DNA of 64,000 nucleotides from Skeletonema tropicum (Eukaryota > Bacillariophyta > Thalassiosirophyceae > Thalassiosirales > Thalassiosiraceae), in contig CM074141.1 of the NCBI GenBank assembly GCA_037178625.1, positions 744,001 to 808,000 of the forward strand, written 5' to 3'. Every line of letters starts with the position of its first letter. Positions within the stretch are counted from its first letter, which is position 1. Under the pieces are notes generated by a model, which worked only from the letters and a program-made list of their open reading frames with translations, made no database searches and was not told where the DNA came from. Shown here one piece after another: positions 49,808-60,975 of this stretch. A program made the position numbers and the translations under genes.

Positions 49808-52791
49808 TTAATCGTCGTCCTCGGTTTCAAGTATTGGAACATGCCATTCATCACTGGGCAGAGAGCCGCATGACGAGCGATCATTGGCACAAAGAGAGGG
49901 TTCAGTCTCAGCGAAAGTGTCTGGAAGTAAAAATTTCACTAGGCTTCCATTTGAAAAGCCACCGACGATGTGTCTGCCTCGCATAGCCAAAGCAACTGGA
50001 CCACCCCTTCCGAAGCCATCCTTCTTCTCGTCATTACTGAAATCCATGATGTCCATTATACTAGTCGACGGCTTTCTCTTCTTCCTTGGTGGATTGTTGC
50101 CGCCGAAGAGAGGGAATTTAACTTTTCCAACTGCCATCTCCCTCCCAGCTCTCTTCTGCTGCAATGATTCCATGCTATCATCACATTCATCATCAGCCCT
50201 GAAATTGAATGGGTTGCCATCGCGTCGATCAAGATTTTTGTGGGACGAGTTGCCAGTAATACGATAGATCCAGGCTGTGGGGTCGATTTCCATTGCTAGT
50301 GACACATACTTGTCTGATCCTGCCATCCTACCGTGGAAACCTTCGTCTTCGTAGTATTTTGTGCCTAAACTTGCGTAACCATTGATTTCAATAAAAGGAC
50401 CCTCCTCTCCCTCCTCATGCAATGTAGCCGAAACAATGCGATCGCAGCTTTTGTCGCTAAGTAAAAGTTCGTTTCCTTCGATGCCAATGCCGTCAACATC
50501 ATCCAGTCGACACAGCCTAGACTTGAACAAGTTGGATTGTTTGTAATTATAGAGATCCTTTCTAAATAGAGGAACCCCCGCTTCTTCGAGACTCCATAGA
50601 ATCATTTGATCCGGGTAACCACAACCAGATGTGATAGATACGCTTATCACATAGTCTTCTCTAACAACAGCCATCGCACGAATCATCCCATTATGACCTC
50701 TCCAAGTTTCCATGTCCCGACCGTGTGTGTGTTCAAGGAAGGGGACAATGTTTCCTTCTGAAAAATTTTGAGCTTCTTGTAGATCAAAATCGGAATACGT
50801 TTCATCGTAGTCCAAAGTATCGCAGCAGCAGTGCAATCCTACGAGAATGGTGTCCTGAACACAACCCAGGCGTTCATAAAACACCTTACAAAATACAACT
50901 GCAGAAATAGAAGGCCGCGCGGGTGATCCTTTGCCGTCGTTTCCTACATTGCAAACATACTTGCATATGAACTTGCCATCCACACCAGACCAGGCTTTCA
51001 ATTCAGAAGCCCCACGATCGCCAAAGTCGGTTGACGGGTAACCCGTATACGCGTCGGTCCAAGTGAAAATAATAGGATTCTTCTTCTTCGTTTGATCTGA
51101 TCGGACAGCTATACCAGCAACACCAGGCGTTCCCTGTACGTAGAGGCCACAACCTCCTTGATATCTCGCATAATCTTTCGTCCCGTCAGGGTAGATGCTC
51201 TTGCTCCAGATTTGTTCATTTGTATCTAACGACCATTTACTGAGGGTTCCATCATCGTGTCCACTGTACAATACAGTCCCACCCGCTTCCTCTGATATTG
51301 CCAAAGCCGTTACAAGCTTCTTCGTTTCGCCACATTTTGATACAACAATGGCATCATTCTCCTCACCATAACACGTCGGTTCCTTCGGTAATGGCCTGCT
51401 AGGTCCAAGATCAGAATCATACTCAGGAATAATATACTCTGCAGTCAATTCTTGTCCCTTCCACACCCAACTCGCCTCCACAGCGCATAACATCTCATGG
51501 AAGGACTTGAAGTTACACTTCCAAGTGCGGAGTACCTGCTTTGCCTCACACTCTCTGGAACCTTCCCCCTTTCCTCTCCCCACGATGACACGTAATACGC
51601 CTTTCTTATACCTGATCCATCGGAACTTTCCATTTTTCATCATGGCAAATGTCTTTGGGAATACTTTCTCAAAGTCAAAACTACTAGACTTCTTCTTCCC
51701 ATCTTTCTCCAATCGAAACAGCAATCGCTTTGCACCCCACCCAGAATCATCTTCCATACTTTCTTTGATTCGACGGTATTCTGCATCATCATTCGCACCA
51801 ACAATCCAACGAGAAATCCAATCGTACCGGATCTGCTCAAGTCCATCCGGATCATTGTTCCTATCACGAGGTGTCCATGCCATGTTGACTACCTCCAATA
51901 ATTCATTTAAATCCAAAACTCCCGGGCAAAAGAGTAAGTCTTGTGTGGAGTTTCTGTCTTCCATGGTGCAAAAGACAGTGTCGACTTCTGAGGTGGTCTT
52001 GCTGAGTAGTCCTAATGTGATACTGCCCATGACTCTACGTTTAATACCAATGTCTAGTATTGTATCGTCGTCGTCATCAGTGTTCTTCGACTTGAATAGA
52101 GGAAGATAATACCCCAAAAACGCCTTGGATGCATACGGGAAATGTGTATCCACCTGTTGTTCTTTTGGTAAATTATACGCTGGAACTGCCTTAAGATCTG
52201 CCTCCATTTGCGTCGTATCCACCTCAATTGAAAAATACTGCAGTAGACTTTGCACTGCCGTAGCACGTATCTTCAATACCTTGAGGTAAAGCGTTGTAGT
52301 TGTGCCGTAATCATACGTCACGGCTAGGACATGTCCTTGAGGGAGCAGAGATGAGCTCAAGTTGGTGTCGGAATCGAGTACCTGCACTTCTGGATCGTCA
52401 TAGTCTTCATATCCTTCCCGTTCAGCCTCGGCGGGACATTGAATGGTGATATTTCCCCGATACTTGTCCTCATTATCATCATCGCTATATCACTATCATC
52501 ATCATCATTATTTCCATTATCCCGTGCCAACAACCGCATAAGACGCTGCTCCGGCGAAGGCGGATTCATAATTTCATCCATCGTCCTAATCTTGATATTC
52601 CACAAGTGCTCCTCCACGCCATGATCATACTCTCGACGAGATTGAATGGCCGCATTGCATAATTTTTCCATGACATCGTAAAAGGTGTGGGAGGAGGAGG
52701 CGACGATGGTTTCGTCGGCCCAGTGTGGTTCACAGGTGCGCCAGGTGGAGGGCCGTGTGTCGGTTATGCCGAGTGTCCACTCTTGCATCAT
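49808..52791 (-). CDS. Large WD40-like protein, with an apparent 2-bp frameshift near the N-terminus
   Basis: The N-terminus is in 52357-52791 (MMQEWTLGITDTRPSTWRTC, ~110 residues to a NNDDDDSD run). The 859-codon frame to 49808 begins at a GTG and must be joined to it. Removing 2 bases in the AT-repeat near 52487 joins them (DSDSDDDNEDKY). The next ~150 residues (GHVLAVTYDYGTTTTLYLKV) resemble pRiA4b ORF3-type domains. From about 350 WD40-type blades appear (LVTALAISEEAGGTVLYSGH, DGTLSKWSLD, GHNGMIRAMAVV, MILWSLEEAG). Such proteins are scaffolds; none can be named. The first 1.37 kb are duplicated at 52918-54278, so this full-length copy has lost its original upstream region. Confidence 0.75.
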
Positions 52792-54278
52792 TTTGGATGT
52801 ATTATTTTTGGGTTGATTTAGTAGTACAGCACAATGCTATCAATGTTGATGCTTTGGTAGGAAAGATTCTGTGGATGGGCACCAAACAGGCAGCAGTCGG
52901 TCTTGTGCTCAAAGCAGCACTCTCTGGAACCTTCCCCCTTTCCTCTCCCCACGATGACACGTAATACGCCTTTCTTATACCTGATCCATCGGAACTTTCC
53001 ATTTTTCATCATGGCAAATGTCTTTGGGAATACTTTCTCAAAGTCAAAACTACTAGACTTCTTCTTCCCATCTTTCTCCAATCGAAACAGCAATCGCTTT
53101 GCACCCCACCCAGAATCATCTTCCATACTTTCTTTGATTCGACGGTATTCTGCATCATCATTCGCACCAACAATCCAACGAGAAATCCAATCGTACCGGA
53201 TCTGCTCAAGTCCATCCGGATCATTGTTCCTATCACGAGGTGTCCATGCCATGTTGACTACCTCCAATAATTCATTTAAATCCAAAACTCCCGGGCAAAA
53301 GAGTAAGTCTTGTGTGGAGTTTCTGTCTTCCATGGTGCAAAAGACAGTGTCGACTTCTGAGGTGGTCTTGCTGAGTAGTCCTAATGTGATACTGCCCATG
53401 ACTCTACGTTTAATACCAATGTCTAGTATTGTATCGTCGTCGTCATCAGTGTTCTTCGACTTGAATAGAGGAAGATAATACCCCAAAAACGCCTTGGATG
53501 CATACGGGAAATGTGTATCCACCTGTTGTTCTTTTGGTAAATTATACGCTGGAACTGCCTTAAGATCTGCCTCCATTTGCGTCGTATCCACCTCAATTGA
53601 AAAATACTGCAGTAGACTTTGCACTGCCGTAGCACGTATCTTCAATACCTTGAGGTAAAGCGTTGTAGTTGTGCCGTAATCATACGTCACGGCTAGGACA
53701 TGTCCTTGAGGGAGCAGAGATGAGCTCAAGTTGGTGTCGGAATCGAGTACCTGCACTTCTGGATCGTCATAGTCTTCATATCCTTCCCGTTCAGCCTCGG
53801 CGGGACATTGAATGGTGATATTTCCCCGATACTTGTCCTCATTATCATCATCGCTATATCACTATCATCATCATCATTATTTCCATTATCCCGTGCCAAC
53901 AACCGCATAAGACGCTGCTCCGGCGAAGGCGGATTCATAATTTCATCCATCGTCCTAATCTTGATATTCCACAAGTGCTCCTCCACGCCATGATCATACT
54001 CTCGACGAGATTGAATGGCCGCATTGCATAATTTTTCCATGACATCGTAAAAGGTGTGGGAGGAGGAGGCGACGATGGTTTCGTCGGCCCAGTGTGGTTC
54101 ACAGGTGCGCCAGGTGGAGGGCCGTGTGTCGGTTATGCCGAGTGTCCACTCTTGCATCATTTTGGATGTATTATTTTTGGGTTGATTTAGTAGTACAGCA
54201 CAATGCTATCAATGTTGATGCTTTGGTAGGAAAGATTCTGTGGATGGGCACCAAACAGGCAGCAGTCGGTCTTGTGCT
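51549..54278. repeat. 1369-bp-offset direct tandem duplication
   Basis: 51549-52909 recurs as 52918-54278. All frames on both strands recur with an offset of exactly 1369, and I noticed no differences. The junction has eight extra bases (CAAAGCAG, 52910-52917). It is either very recent or an assembly collapse/expansion error. Confidence 0.9.
52818..54160 (-). pseudogene. Truncated duplicate of the WD40-like gene (5' part)
   Basis: Contains the same 144-codon start (53726-54160), the same frameshift, and the following 281 codons, then runs through the duplication junction into SRECCFEHKTDCC and stops near 52818. All WD40 blades are missing. It keeps the native upstream sequence, so it may still be transcribed. 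Confidence 0.85.
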
Positions 54279-54459
54279 GATGTGCAACGGCTCCATTTTC
54301 AGTACTGATTCCTCTCTATATACAAGACAGATTAACTTAGGAATTGGTACAAAATCTTCGGCAAGAGTAACAAGTGCACTACTTATCGTCGCCCTCATAA
54401 ACCTGTAGATGTACTATCCTCTCTTATCCTCTTATCAAGGCAAAGAAAGGAAAAATTTA
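54279..54459. promoter_or_regulatory. Native upstream of the WD40-like gene, with MITE-like end
   Basis: Begins at the duplication edge and holds GGCTCCATTTTCAGTACTGA (54289) and an inverted AGGAATTGGTAC (54339-54350). The distance suits a small element of ~60 bp. Confidence 0.45.
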
Positions 54460-55242
54460 TATCTACAAGGGAGGCAAAAGTGTCTCTCTCGGCGTCACTC
54501 CACGTCCGCATGCACAAGTCTGTCAAAGTCATTCAGGAGTGGCTATTTCACGGATTTAAAGATTGGAGTATGTAGAATTTCATGATGGAGTCGAAACAAT
54601 CGAATGCAATGCATTTGACGGCTGTGTGAATCTTTGGAGACTATCATCATACGTGGCGTCAAAGTTGCGAAGAGCTATGCATTCAGTGCGTGTAAGGCCT
54701 GGTGTAGTATGTGGAATTTGACGACAATCTGAAAAAAATGGCAACCATGCATTTCGATATGTACTGTGACTCTTTGAGGCGCATCACCTTTCCAATAAGA
54801 TGTGATATTGTTTTGGAGAAATCCACGCCGTTCCACGATTGTGAAAATATCGAGCATATAGTTCTCACTGAGAGAATGCAAGTGGAGAAATGATGTGCAC
54901 GAAGAATTTGACGCTATCATTCGAGAGCTCCCCATCATGGGCTCTCCAGATCATTATGGATATAATTCATATTATGGATACAATCCTGATGAGTTTGAGG
55001 TTCGAAATTGGATAAAATCAGTGTCTCGCAAAGTGAATCAGTACAGAGCAAAAAGTACATTATTGAAGGAAGTAACTACTACACTAGAGCTTGCTTTGTG
55101 GAAGATGAGACTTGGTATGGAAGATAGAGTGATGAGCCTGTACTTAGGAGACCAGAAAGAGCGATCAGAATGCCGCATGAATCATGGTGCAGATATGAGT
55201 ATTATCATTCCAAGCGTAATGTCTTTTCTCAGTGTTGAATAG
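54460..55242 (+). pseudogene. BspA-like LRR gene of the second subfamily, decayed
   Basis: Related to 39485-40387: the start (AAATTTATATCTACAAGGGAGG; VHKSVKVIQEWLF) and repeats are out of frame several times before 54895. The last frame (54895-55242) gives FEVRNWIKSVSRKVNQYRAK, LKEVTTTLELALWKMRLGM and IIPSVMSFLSVE. The end is thus well kept, while the LRR part is destroyed. The missing central pieces include a shortened third repeat. Confidence 0.8.
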
Positions 55243-55544
55243 AGCATGAAGGAATGTGAAACTAAAGATTTTGATGGAATACACTCTGATGAAAGATATG
55301 GTACCATCTCGTGTAGTTCTTGTAAAGTTTCGTATTGCGAGAGATAAAAGTGAAATTACTAGAGAGTATGCGAAAACTAATAGCTTCGTTTCTTCTGAAG
55401 TTTGTTTGTGCGTCTGGTGAAGACTAAAGACGCCAAGGCTTTATATTTTGTTCGTCAGCTGTCTTCAAATATCTCCTTCTCGTTGTTGTCTCCTAGAGAG
55501 CTCTTCCTCGCCGATACCATCGTAATTTCCCTAATCCTACTGTC
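55243..55544. other. Convergent LRR spacer
   Basis: 3' region between two LRR genes ending toward each other. It is similar to 49440-49700 inverted. No gene is seen. Confidence 0.45.
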
Positions 55545-56441
55545 TCATTCAAACAAGTTTGGTGGTAATTCGAGAAAAGGGAGGACACTATTACTAACAA
55601 TGTCTTGAGGTAAAACACGCTGGAGTGTAGGCGCAACATCCTCATCCAGAACGCGGCGATGCTCTGCTTTACATTCATTGATTTTGTCGAGAACAGATCT
55701 AATCCACCTTCGTATCGTCACTGCCTTCTCCCCCACGATATCCCATACCCCTCTGTCTCCAGCATCTGCAGCGGGTAGAGTCTGATTGATTGCATCAATT
55801 TCTTCGTACATATCATTTTTCCATTCCTCCAATTGCAAAGCGGCGACAGTTTCGAGCAGCAGTTCTCCCTCCACCAGATTTACGCGATTCAAATTTCCAC
55901 ACCCTCGGAATATGTTATCATGAGTAATCAGGCCATCTTTGAATGGAATGGTGATTCGTTCAAGAGAGGTGCAGCTATAGAATGCACTCTCATCAATTCT
56001 TTCCAGCTTGCTACCAAATTTTGCATCCATCAGGGCCTCACAGCCACCGAATGCATACTGCTCAACGATCCTGGCGGACGGCAAGTTGATACTCCTCAAA
56101 GATTTGCAGTAACCGAATGCCCCATCTCCAACAATTTCCAGCTTGCCACATTCCACATCCGTCAGGGCTGTACAATTACTGAATGCAAAATTGACAATTT
56201 TGACACCCGGCATGATTACTCGTCTTAAGCGAGTGCAGTAAGCGAATGCCCTATGTTCAATCTGTTCGACTGTATCATGACAGATAACTTCAACGATGTT
56301 ACGATGATCAAAGAATGCATACGCACGAACGACGGTGACGGATTCATGAACGAAGATATGAGTTGCACCGCGAGGAATAGCTTCATCTTCCTCGCCCCTG
56401 TAGACGTATCTCATGAAATTATTATCGCCCACGTCAGACAT
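55545..56441 (-). CDS. BspA-like LRR protein
   Basis: 298 residues, start MSDVGDNNFMRYVYRGEEDE. It has the full set of LRR_5-type repeats (AFAYCTRLRRV, FSNCTALTDVEC, KLEIVGDGAF, INLPSARIVEQ, AFGGCEALMD, KLERIDESAF) and the C-terminal region (RRWIRSVLDKINECK, DIVSNSVLPFLELPPNLFE). It stops right after LFE, where paralogues carry an acidic tail; the following DNA matches the 48663 gene's end in another frame. Upstream is shared with 43212. Function is unknown. Confidence 0.87.
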   Translation of the reverse strand: MSDVGDNNFMRYVYRGEEDEAIPRGATHIFVHESVTVVRAYAFFDHRNIVEVICHDTVEQIEHRAFAYCTRLRRVIMPGVKIVNFAFSNCTALTDVECGKLEIVGDGAFGYCKSLRSINLPSARIVEQYAFGGCEALMDAKFGSKLERIDESAFYSCTSLERITIPFKDGLITHDNIFRGCGNLNRVNLVEGELLLETVAALQLEEWKNDMYEEIDAINQTLPAADAGDRGVWDIVGEKAVTIRRWIRSVLDKINECKAEHRRVLDEDVAPTLQRVLPQDIVSNSVLPFLELPPNLFE

Positions 56442-56870
56442 GATGACAATTCAATTACTCTGCAAGATGTTAGAAGTTTTCATGATATTGAATTGTTCTG
56501 GGGAATAGAACAATGGATTGTGCTAGCTCCTCGCCTCGTCCGTCTTCATCTTGACATACTTGCTCTTTTGACTCGTGTTTCGTGCTGAAATCTGAAATCA
56601 AAGATACTGTGACATGAAAATCGCTTGATCGACGGGCACGCCCTCCAAAATGGTATTATACTGATTAATCTAAATAGAGGGTTACGCCCTCTAATTTAAC
56701 ACTCTTGCCCCGCAGAAAACGACATCTCCTCGCCTAAAAAAGCAACACGCAACAGGCAACAGGCACTGCCAGCCATCAAAAACCACAACCCATGATATAG
56801 TACATGTGAAGGGATTTCAATCGATGTAGTGACAAGCACGCAACGATAGACGATAAATAAGAAGTAAGAG
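56442..56870. repeat. Duplicated LRR upstream region
   Basis: 56442-56712 is the inverted counterpart of 42945-43211. Internally AGAGGGTxACGCCCTCT and GGGCACGCCCTCC are inverted short repeats. The right end (about 56713-56870) should hold the promoter of the next gene. Confidence 0.75.
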
Positions 56871-57838
56871 ATGGGCTTTACCTTTGGAACGCCGGCACCA
56901 GCAACAGCTGCAGCCCCGTCAGGCGGAGCAACTGCAGCCACTCCTTCAACTTTATTTGGTGCACCTTCCACAGCGGCTACAACGGCACCAGCAGCACCAG
57001 CAACGGGTGGTGGATTTAGCTTTGGCTCTTCTGCTCCTGCTCCCTCCACTGCCTGCTGATAATACCTGCCGCTACCTAATGCAGCTGCAACCGACGGCAG
57101 CTTCCAGCAGCCAACACTAGCTTTGGCGCCACCACATCCACATCCGCAACCTCACTCGCCACAATACCAAATTTCACAACCCTCTTTCCCCGCATGGAAA
57201 TTCAAATTCGAGTAGAGGAGAGTTTGGCACGGTACAAATTGATGGCTGACATTGCTGTCGATGGTGATGGTGGTGGAAATTTTGGTGGGGAGAGTTTTGC
57301 GGCCTCCGAGCTGATTGCTCTCCTTGCCACCTCCAACAACAATAACAATACTACAGCTGGTGCGACGGAGGGGGGAAATAATAACAATGTAATTGCCTCG
57401 GAAGGAGGGAACATTGTCATTGGTGACTATTTGAGTAATCCAACTGCCATTCTCAACTTGGTCAACTCCACCACTGCTGCTGGTGGTGGAAATGAAGCTT
57501 TGAAGCGTGAATTGATCCAATCTGCCAACAACATCAATAACAACACCTCAAACACTACTAGCAGTTCAGCATGCATTACAATAAACAATCAATTGACCGC
57601 ACTCATCCCACCAATATCGAAAGAGGTACTGACATTAATGGAAGAGTTGCATTTGACCGAGGTGGAGGCGTTGTGTTTGTATTGTAGGGCTAGAGAGGCG
57701 GTCAATCGAATCTTGATGGATGGTGGTGGTGAAGAAGAGGATGAGGATGAGTTTGTCACCATGTTGATTGGTGGAGGACGAGTTGGATTTGACACCAAGT
57801 TGCAACAACAAAGTCAGCCGCGACTCGGTTTAAGATGA
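56871..57838 (+). pseudogene. FG-repeat nucleoporin-like gene, two frameshifts and cut 3' end
   Basis: The first frame (MGFTFGTPAPATAAAP, LFGAPSTAATT, GGGFSFGSSAPAPS) is a typical FG-repeat N-terminus of nuclear-pore proteins. It stops at 57059. A second frame continues (ASSSQ) to about 57115, and a third resumes with NTSFGATTSTSATSL and runs through MEIQIRVEESLARYKLM to 57838, with Asn/Gly-rich and acidic parts. Thus two one-base shifts break the gene. The end at 57838 coincides with the edge of the SRPBCC duplicate (AAGATGAACTTCGACATT), so the original 3' end may be lost. FG repeats are sure; the family is not. Confidence 0.7.
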
Positions 57839-58421
57839 ACTTCGACATTGATGCTGCTACTACTGATACAACTATTAGACTGGAGGTGAAGGATCAAATC
57901 TATCTTCGGAAATGGAATATGAACCACAATCACCACTGGCTGTACTCGCCACACCAATACTGACATTGGACAATGCACTTGCACTCAAGGTACTCTTGCC
58001 TTCTGCACTACTGAAATCATCTTCAACAGCACCACTTGACAAATTTCGAAGTCTAATGGGGTCACTGTTCGGAGTAGCTGGCCTAGCACATGCCTACGAT
58101 CTGATATTTGGAAACAGTCAATTACTAGTTGCAGCTGGTGCTCCACCGTTTGAAGCACTACCATTGCAAGGCCAAGCGGTGGCTATTCTATGGTGTCTTG
58201 TTGGTCCATTAGCATTTATCAAGTCACGTATTGGCGGTAGCATTGCTGATTTGGGTTTGATCATTTATGGATTGGTAGAGATTGCTGGAGCGGGTGCGAT
58301 TCGGATAGGTTATGGGGCTGGAGAGTTGGATCCTTTGGTGAATGCAATTGTTGTGCAGGGTATAGTCGGTTTATCTTGGTTGTATTCCTCGTCGAAGGAA
58401 GAAGTGAATGAGAATGCTTAG
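57832..58421 (+). pseudogene. SRPBCC/membrane gene duplicate, 5'-truncated
   Basis: Homology to 47312-48280 begins at GATGAACTTCGACATTGATG, i.e. inside the SRPBCC domain. After a small rearranged stretch the frame 57912-58421 gives EYEPQSPLAVLATPILTLDN, LPSALLKSSSTAPLDKFRSL (TCA, Ser, where the other copy has TGA) and the whole membrane part to KEEVNENA. Signal peptide and most of the soluble domain are missing. It could still encode a 169-residue membrane protein from MEYEPQ, but lacks its own promoter region. Confidence 0.82.
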
Positions 58422-58876
58422 CACACGGTCCATAATCAGCATCATAGATACAGCATAGGATTGCTTACAATTCATATGGCAAGTCTAATCTGCATTCCAA
58501 GATGAGGATCCTTCACACTTCCCATAAGATACATAATGCAAAATATGTCTGCTGAAAGATACCATCTTGCAGTTTATGTACTCCTAAAGTTTAGTATATA
58601 GTGAATACATACCATCTTGGATAGTTCTTGTAAAGTTTAGTATGAGATAAAAAGTGAAATTAATTACTAGAATGAAAGAGAAATTAGTTAGTGAGAGTAC
58701 GTCAAATCTTATTGTTTCAAGCTGAAGCAAGTAATGGTTTCTTCTTAATTTAGTGTGGTCGACAGTGCAGTAATGACAATGACAGTTGTAATAAGAAGAT
58801 AGTACAACTTACGATATTATGCTGTTTCGCTAAAGAGAGCTCCAAGCTGCCCCAAGCTACCTATTAGACGACCGAC
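58422..58876. repeat. Convergent spacer, inverted copy of 46787-47311
   Basis: Separates the SRPBCC duplicate and the LRR gene, tail to tail. It lacks the 86-bp insertion found in the other copy. Confidence 0.75.
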
Positions 58877-59821
58877 CTACTCTTCATCGCCGACACTGTC
58901 CTCTTCTTCACCTTCTTCGTGATTCTCCACCTCAAATGAGTATGATGGCAACTCGAGAAAAGGAAGGACATTGTTCATCAAAATGTCTTGAGGTAACACA
59001 AGCTGGAGGATTGGCGCAACATTCTCATACAAAAGCTCACTATGCTGTTCTTTGTATTCAATCATTTTGCCGAGAACAGATCTAATCCAATCTCGTATCG
59101 CCACGGCCTTTTCTCCCTCATCATCATCCCTCCATGAGTGTCCAGGATTTACAGAGGGAAGAGACTGATTGATTGCATCAATTTCTTTATTCATATCATT
59201 TTTCCATTCCTCCGATTGTAATGCGGCGATAGTCTCATGAAGCTCCCCCTCAACGAGATCTACTTGCTTCAGTTTTTCACACCCTTTGAATATACCATCA
59301 ACAGTAATCATGCCATCTTTCAATGGAATGGCGATTCGTTCAAGAGAGGTGCAGTTCCAGAACGCCTCCCCCACAATTTTTTCCAGCTTGCTACCAAATT
59401 TCGCGTTTGTCAGAGCTGTACAAAAACCGAATGCAATCCCCTTAACAATCCTTGCGGATGGCAGGTTGATGCTCCTCAAAGTGCAGTAACCGAATGCCCC
59501 ACCTCCAATTATTTCTAGCTTGCCACATTCCACATCCGTCAGGGCTCTACAATTATTGAATGCACACGCCTCAACAATTTTGACGCCGGGCATGATCACT
59601 CGTCTCAAGCGAGGGCAGAAAGCGAATGCCCTATGTTCAATCTTTTCGACATCCTCATGACAGATGACTTCAACGATGTTACGACGGCTAATGAATGCCC
59701 GTGAACGAATGACTCTAACATCTTCATGCACGGTGATATGAGTTGCTCCTTCAGGAATAACTTCATCTTCCTCGCCCCTGTAAACGTATCTCATGAAATT
59801 ATTATCGCCCACGTCAGACAT
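58877..59821 (-). CDS. BspA-like LRR protein, intact reference copy
   Basis: 314 residues, start MSDVGDNNFMRYVYRGEEDE. Order: GEEDEVIPEGATHITVHEDV; repeats with VRVIRSRAF, VEKIEHRAF, VKIVEACAF, KLEIIGGGAF, ARIVKGIAF, KLEKIVGEAF at ~23-residue spacing (to ~residue 165); VDLVEGELHETIAALQ; EEWKNDMNKEIDAINQSL; RDWIRSVLGKMIEYK; DILMNNVLPFLELPSYSFEV; acidic tail ENHEEGEEEDSVGDEE. It is the best intact match for the interrupted gene 43212-46786. LRR_5/BspA repeats usually form a curved protein-binding surface. No signal peptide or membrane span is present. Confidence 0.9.
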   Translation of the reverse strand: MSDVGDNNFMRYVYRGEEDEVIPEGATHITVHEDVRVIRSRAFISRRNIVEVICHEDVEKIEHRAFAFCPRLRRVIMPGVKIVEACAFNNCRALTDVECGKLEIIGGGAFGYCTLRSINLPSARIVKGIAFGFCTALTNAKFGSKLEKIVGEAFWNCTSLERIAIPLKDGMITVDGIFKGCEKLKQVDLVEGELHETIAALQSEEWKNDMNKEIDAINQSLPSVNPGHSWRDDDEGEKAVAIRDWIRSVLGKMIEYKEQHSELLYENVAPILQLVLPQDILMNNVLPFLELPSYSFEVENHEEGEEEDSVGDEE

Positions 59822-60483
59822 GATGACAATTCAATTACTCTGCAAGATGTTAGAATTTTTAATGATATTGATATCCAAGCTTCGACAAAGCTTTAGAGTT
59901 ATTGCGGAAATCTGACGAGCTCTAGCTAGCGTGGCGTGGGCTCATGTATGTAACGTTTCTGTACGTGGGCTGTACATGGGTAGGAATCAGCTAGCCAGAT
60001 TTTTTTGTACAATACATACATAGAGGGTTCGTTCCCCACCAAAGAGGCCTCATTCTCGCTTTTTGGTTAGTTCAAACTTTGGATAATGTGAGAATAGACT
60101 GGGGCAAATACAAAAACTGTGGGGTGAAATTTGTGTTTAGCATAATTTTAACACCTTTCTCTAACACACTATAGTTTATATAATTATATCCCTTAGGATA
60201 TTTTGTTTGCTGAGTCTTAATTGGGTTGGCGTTAGGGGGGCTTGCGCTCTTCGACTCGAAGAAGGTAGCAGCTGTTCGGCCCCTCAAATCGAAATATCCT
60301 GGATTATTTTTTTTGAATAAGTGGCAAAAAAAATCGTATGAGACTTCCTGATTGCCTCGTAAATGCAGTGAGGACTGCCTATCCAGAAGCAAGTGGCATT
60401 TACGAAGGATTCCGTTTTAGCTCAGAATGAGCTGGCAAAATGATGAATTTTTTCTATGTTAACGTAAAAGATTATTTTATATA
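59822..60483. other. Intergenic, nothing recognised
   Basis: The first ~60 bp match other LRR upstream regions; beyond that I see no gene or repeat. Confidence 0.45.
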
Positions 60484-60975
60484 TTACCAGTCGAATAATG
60501 TAACAGATCTGGCTTTCTTTGACAACGGTGCAGCTATCGTCTCATGTTCCCAATCCACCAACTCGTCTACTTTCCTCTTGGTCGTCATAGGCATAGAACA
60601 AGTGGCTCTTGTGTGTCCAGGTTGCCAACAGATACCGCACTTTCTCTGAGTTGTCTTTTTGCTCTGCTTCGATACCATTGCAGATTCAGATAGTGGGACT
60701 TTTGCACTCTTGTGACGAGTCTTCTTTGCCGCATCTTTGCCCATTGTGCTTGCTTTCAACAAACCTGCCCTTGAGCGCTGTTTCTTAAAATCCTCTCCTT
60801 TCATCCTTGCACTATCCTTCTCGCTTTTCTTTGCTGTTTTCTTCCTTTGAACTCGTTCAACCTCATTCACTTGGACGCCAAGCTTCTCAGACATCTCCAT
60901 GTGTGTCTTTTCTACATTACCTTTCCCAGCATTGCAGGCGGAAAGAGATGCCATTGCCTGACTCTCAAGAACCAC
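60484..60975 (-). CDS. Basic protein fragment with CCHC zinc knuckle, transposon-like
   Basis: 163 codons. Lys/Arg-rich throughout, with a zinc knuckle CGICWQPGHTRATC (C-x2-C-x4-H-x4-C) near residue 112-126 and a short acidic/hydrophobic end. Knuckles of the type CGxCxxPGHxxxTC are common at the C-terminus of Mutator-like transposases, so this is probably a transposase remnant. No DDE domain is found upstream. The start MVLESQ overlaps an antiparallel frame. Confidence 0.45.
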   Translation of the reverse strand: MVLESQAMASLSACNAGKGNVEKTHMEMSEKLGVQVNEVERVQRKKTAKKSEKDSARMKGEDFKKQRSRAGLLKASTMGKDAAKKTRHKSAKVPLSESAMVSKQSKKTTQRKCGICWQPGHTRATCSMPMTTKRKVDELVDWEHETIAAPLSKKARSVTLFDW

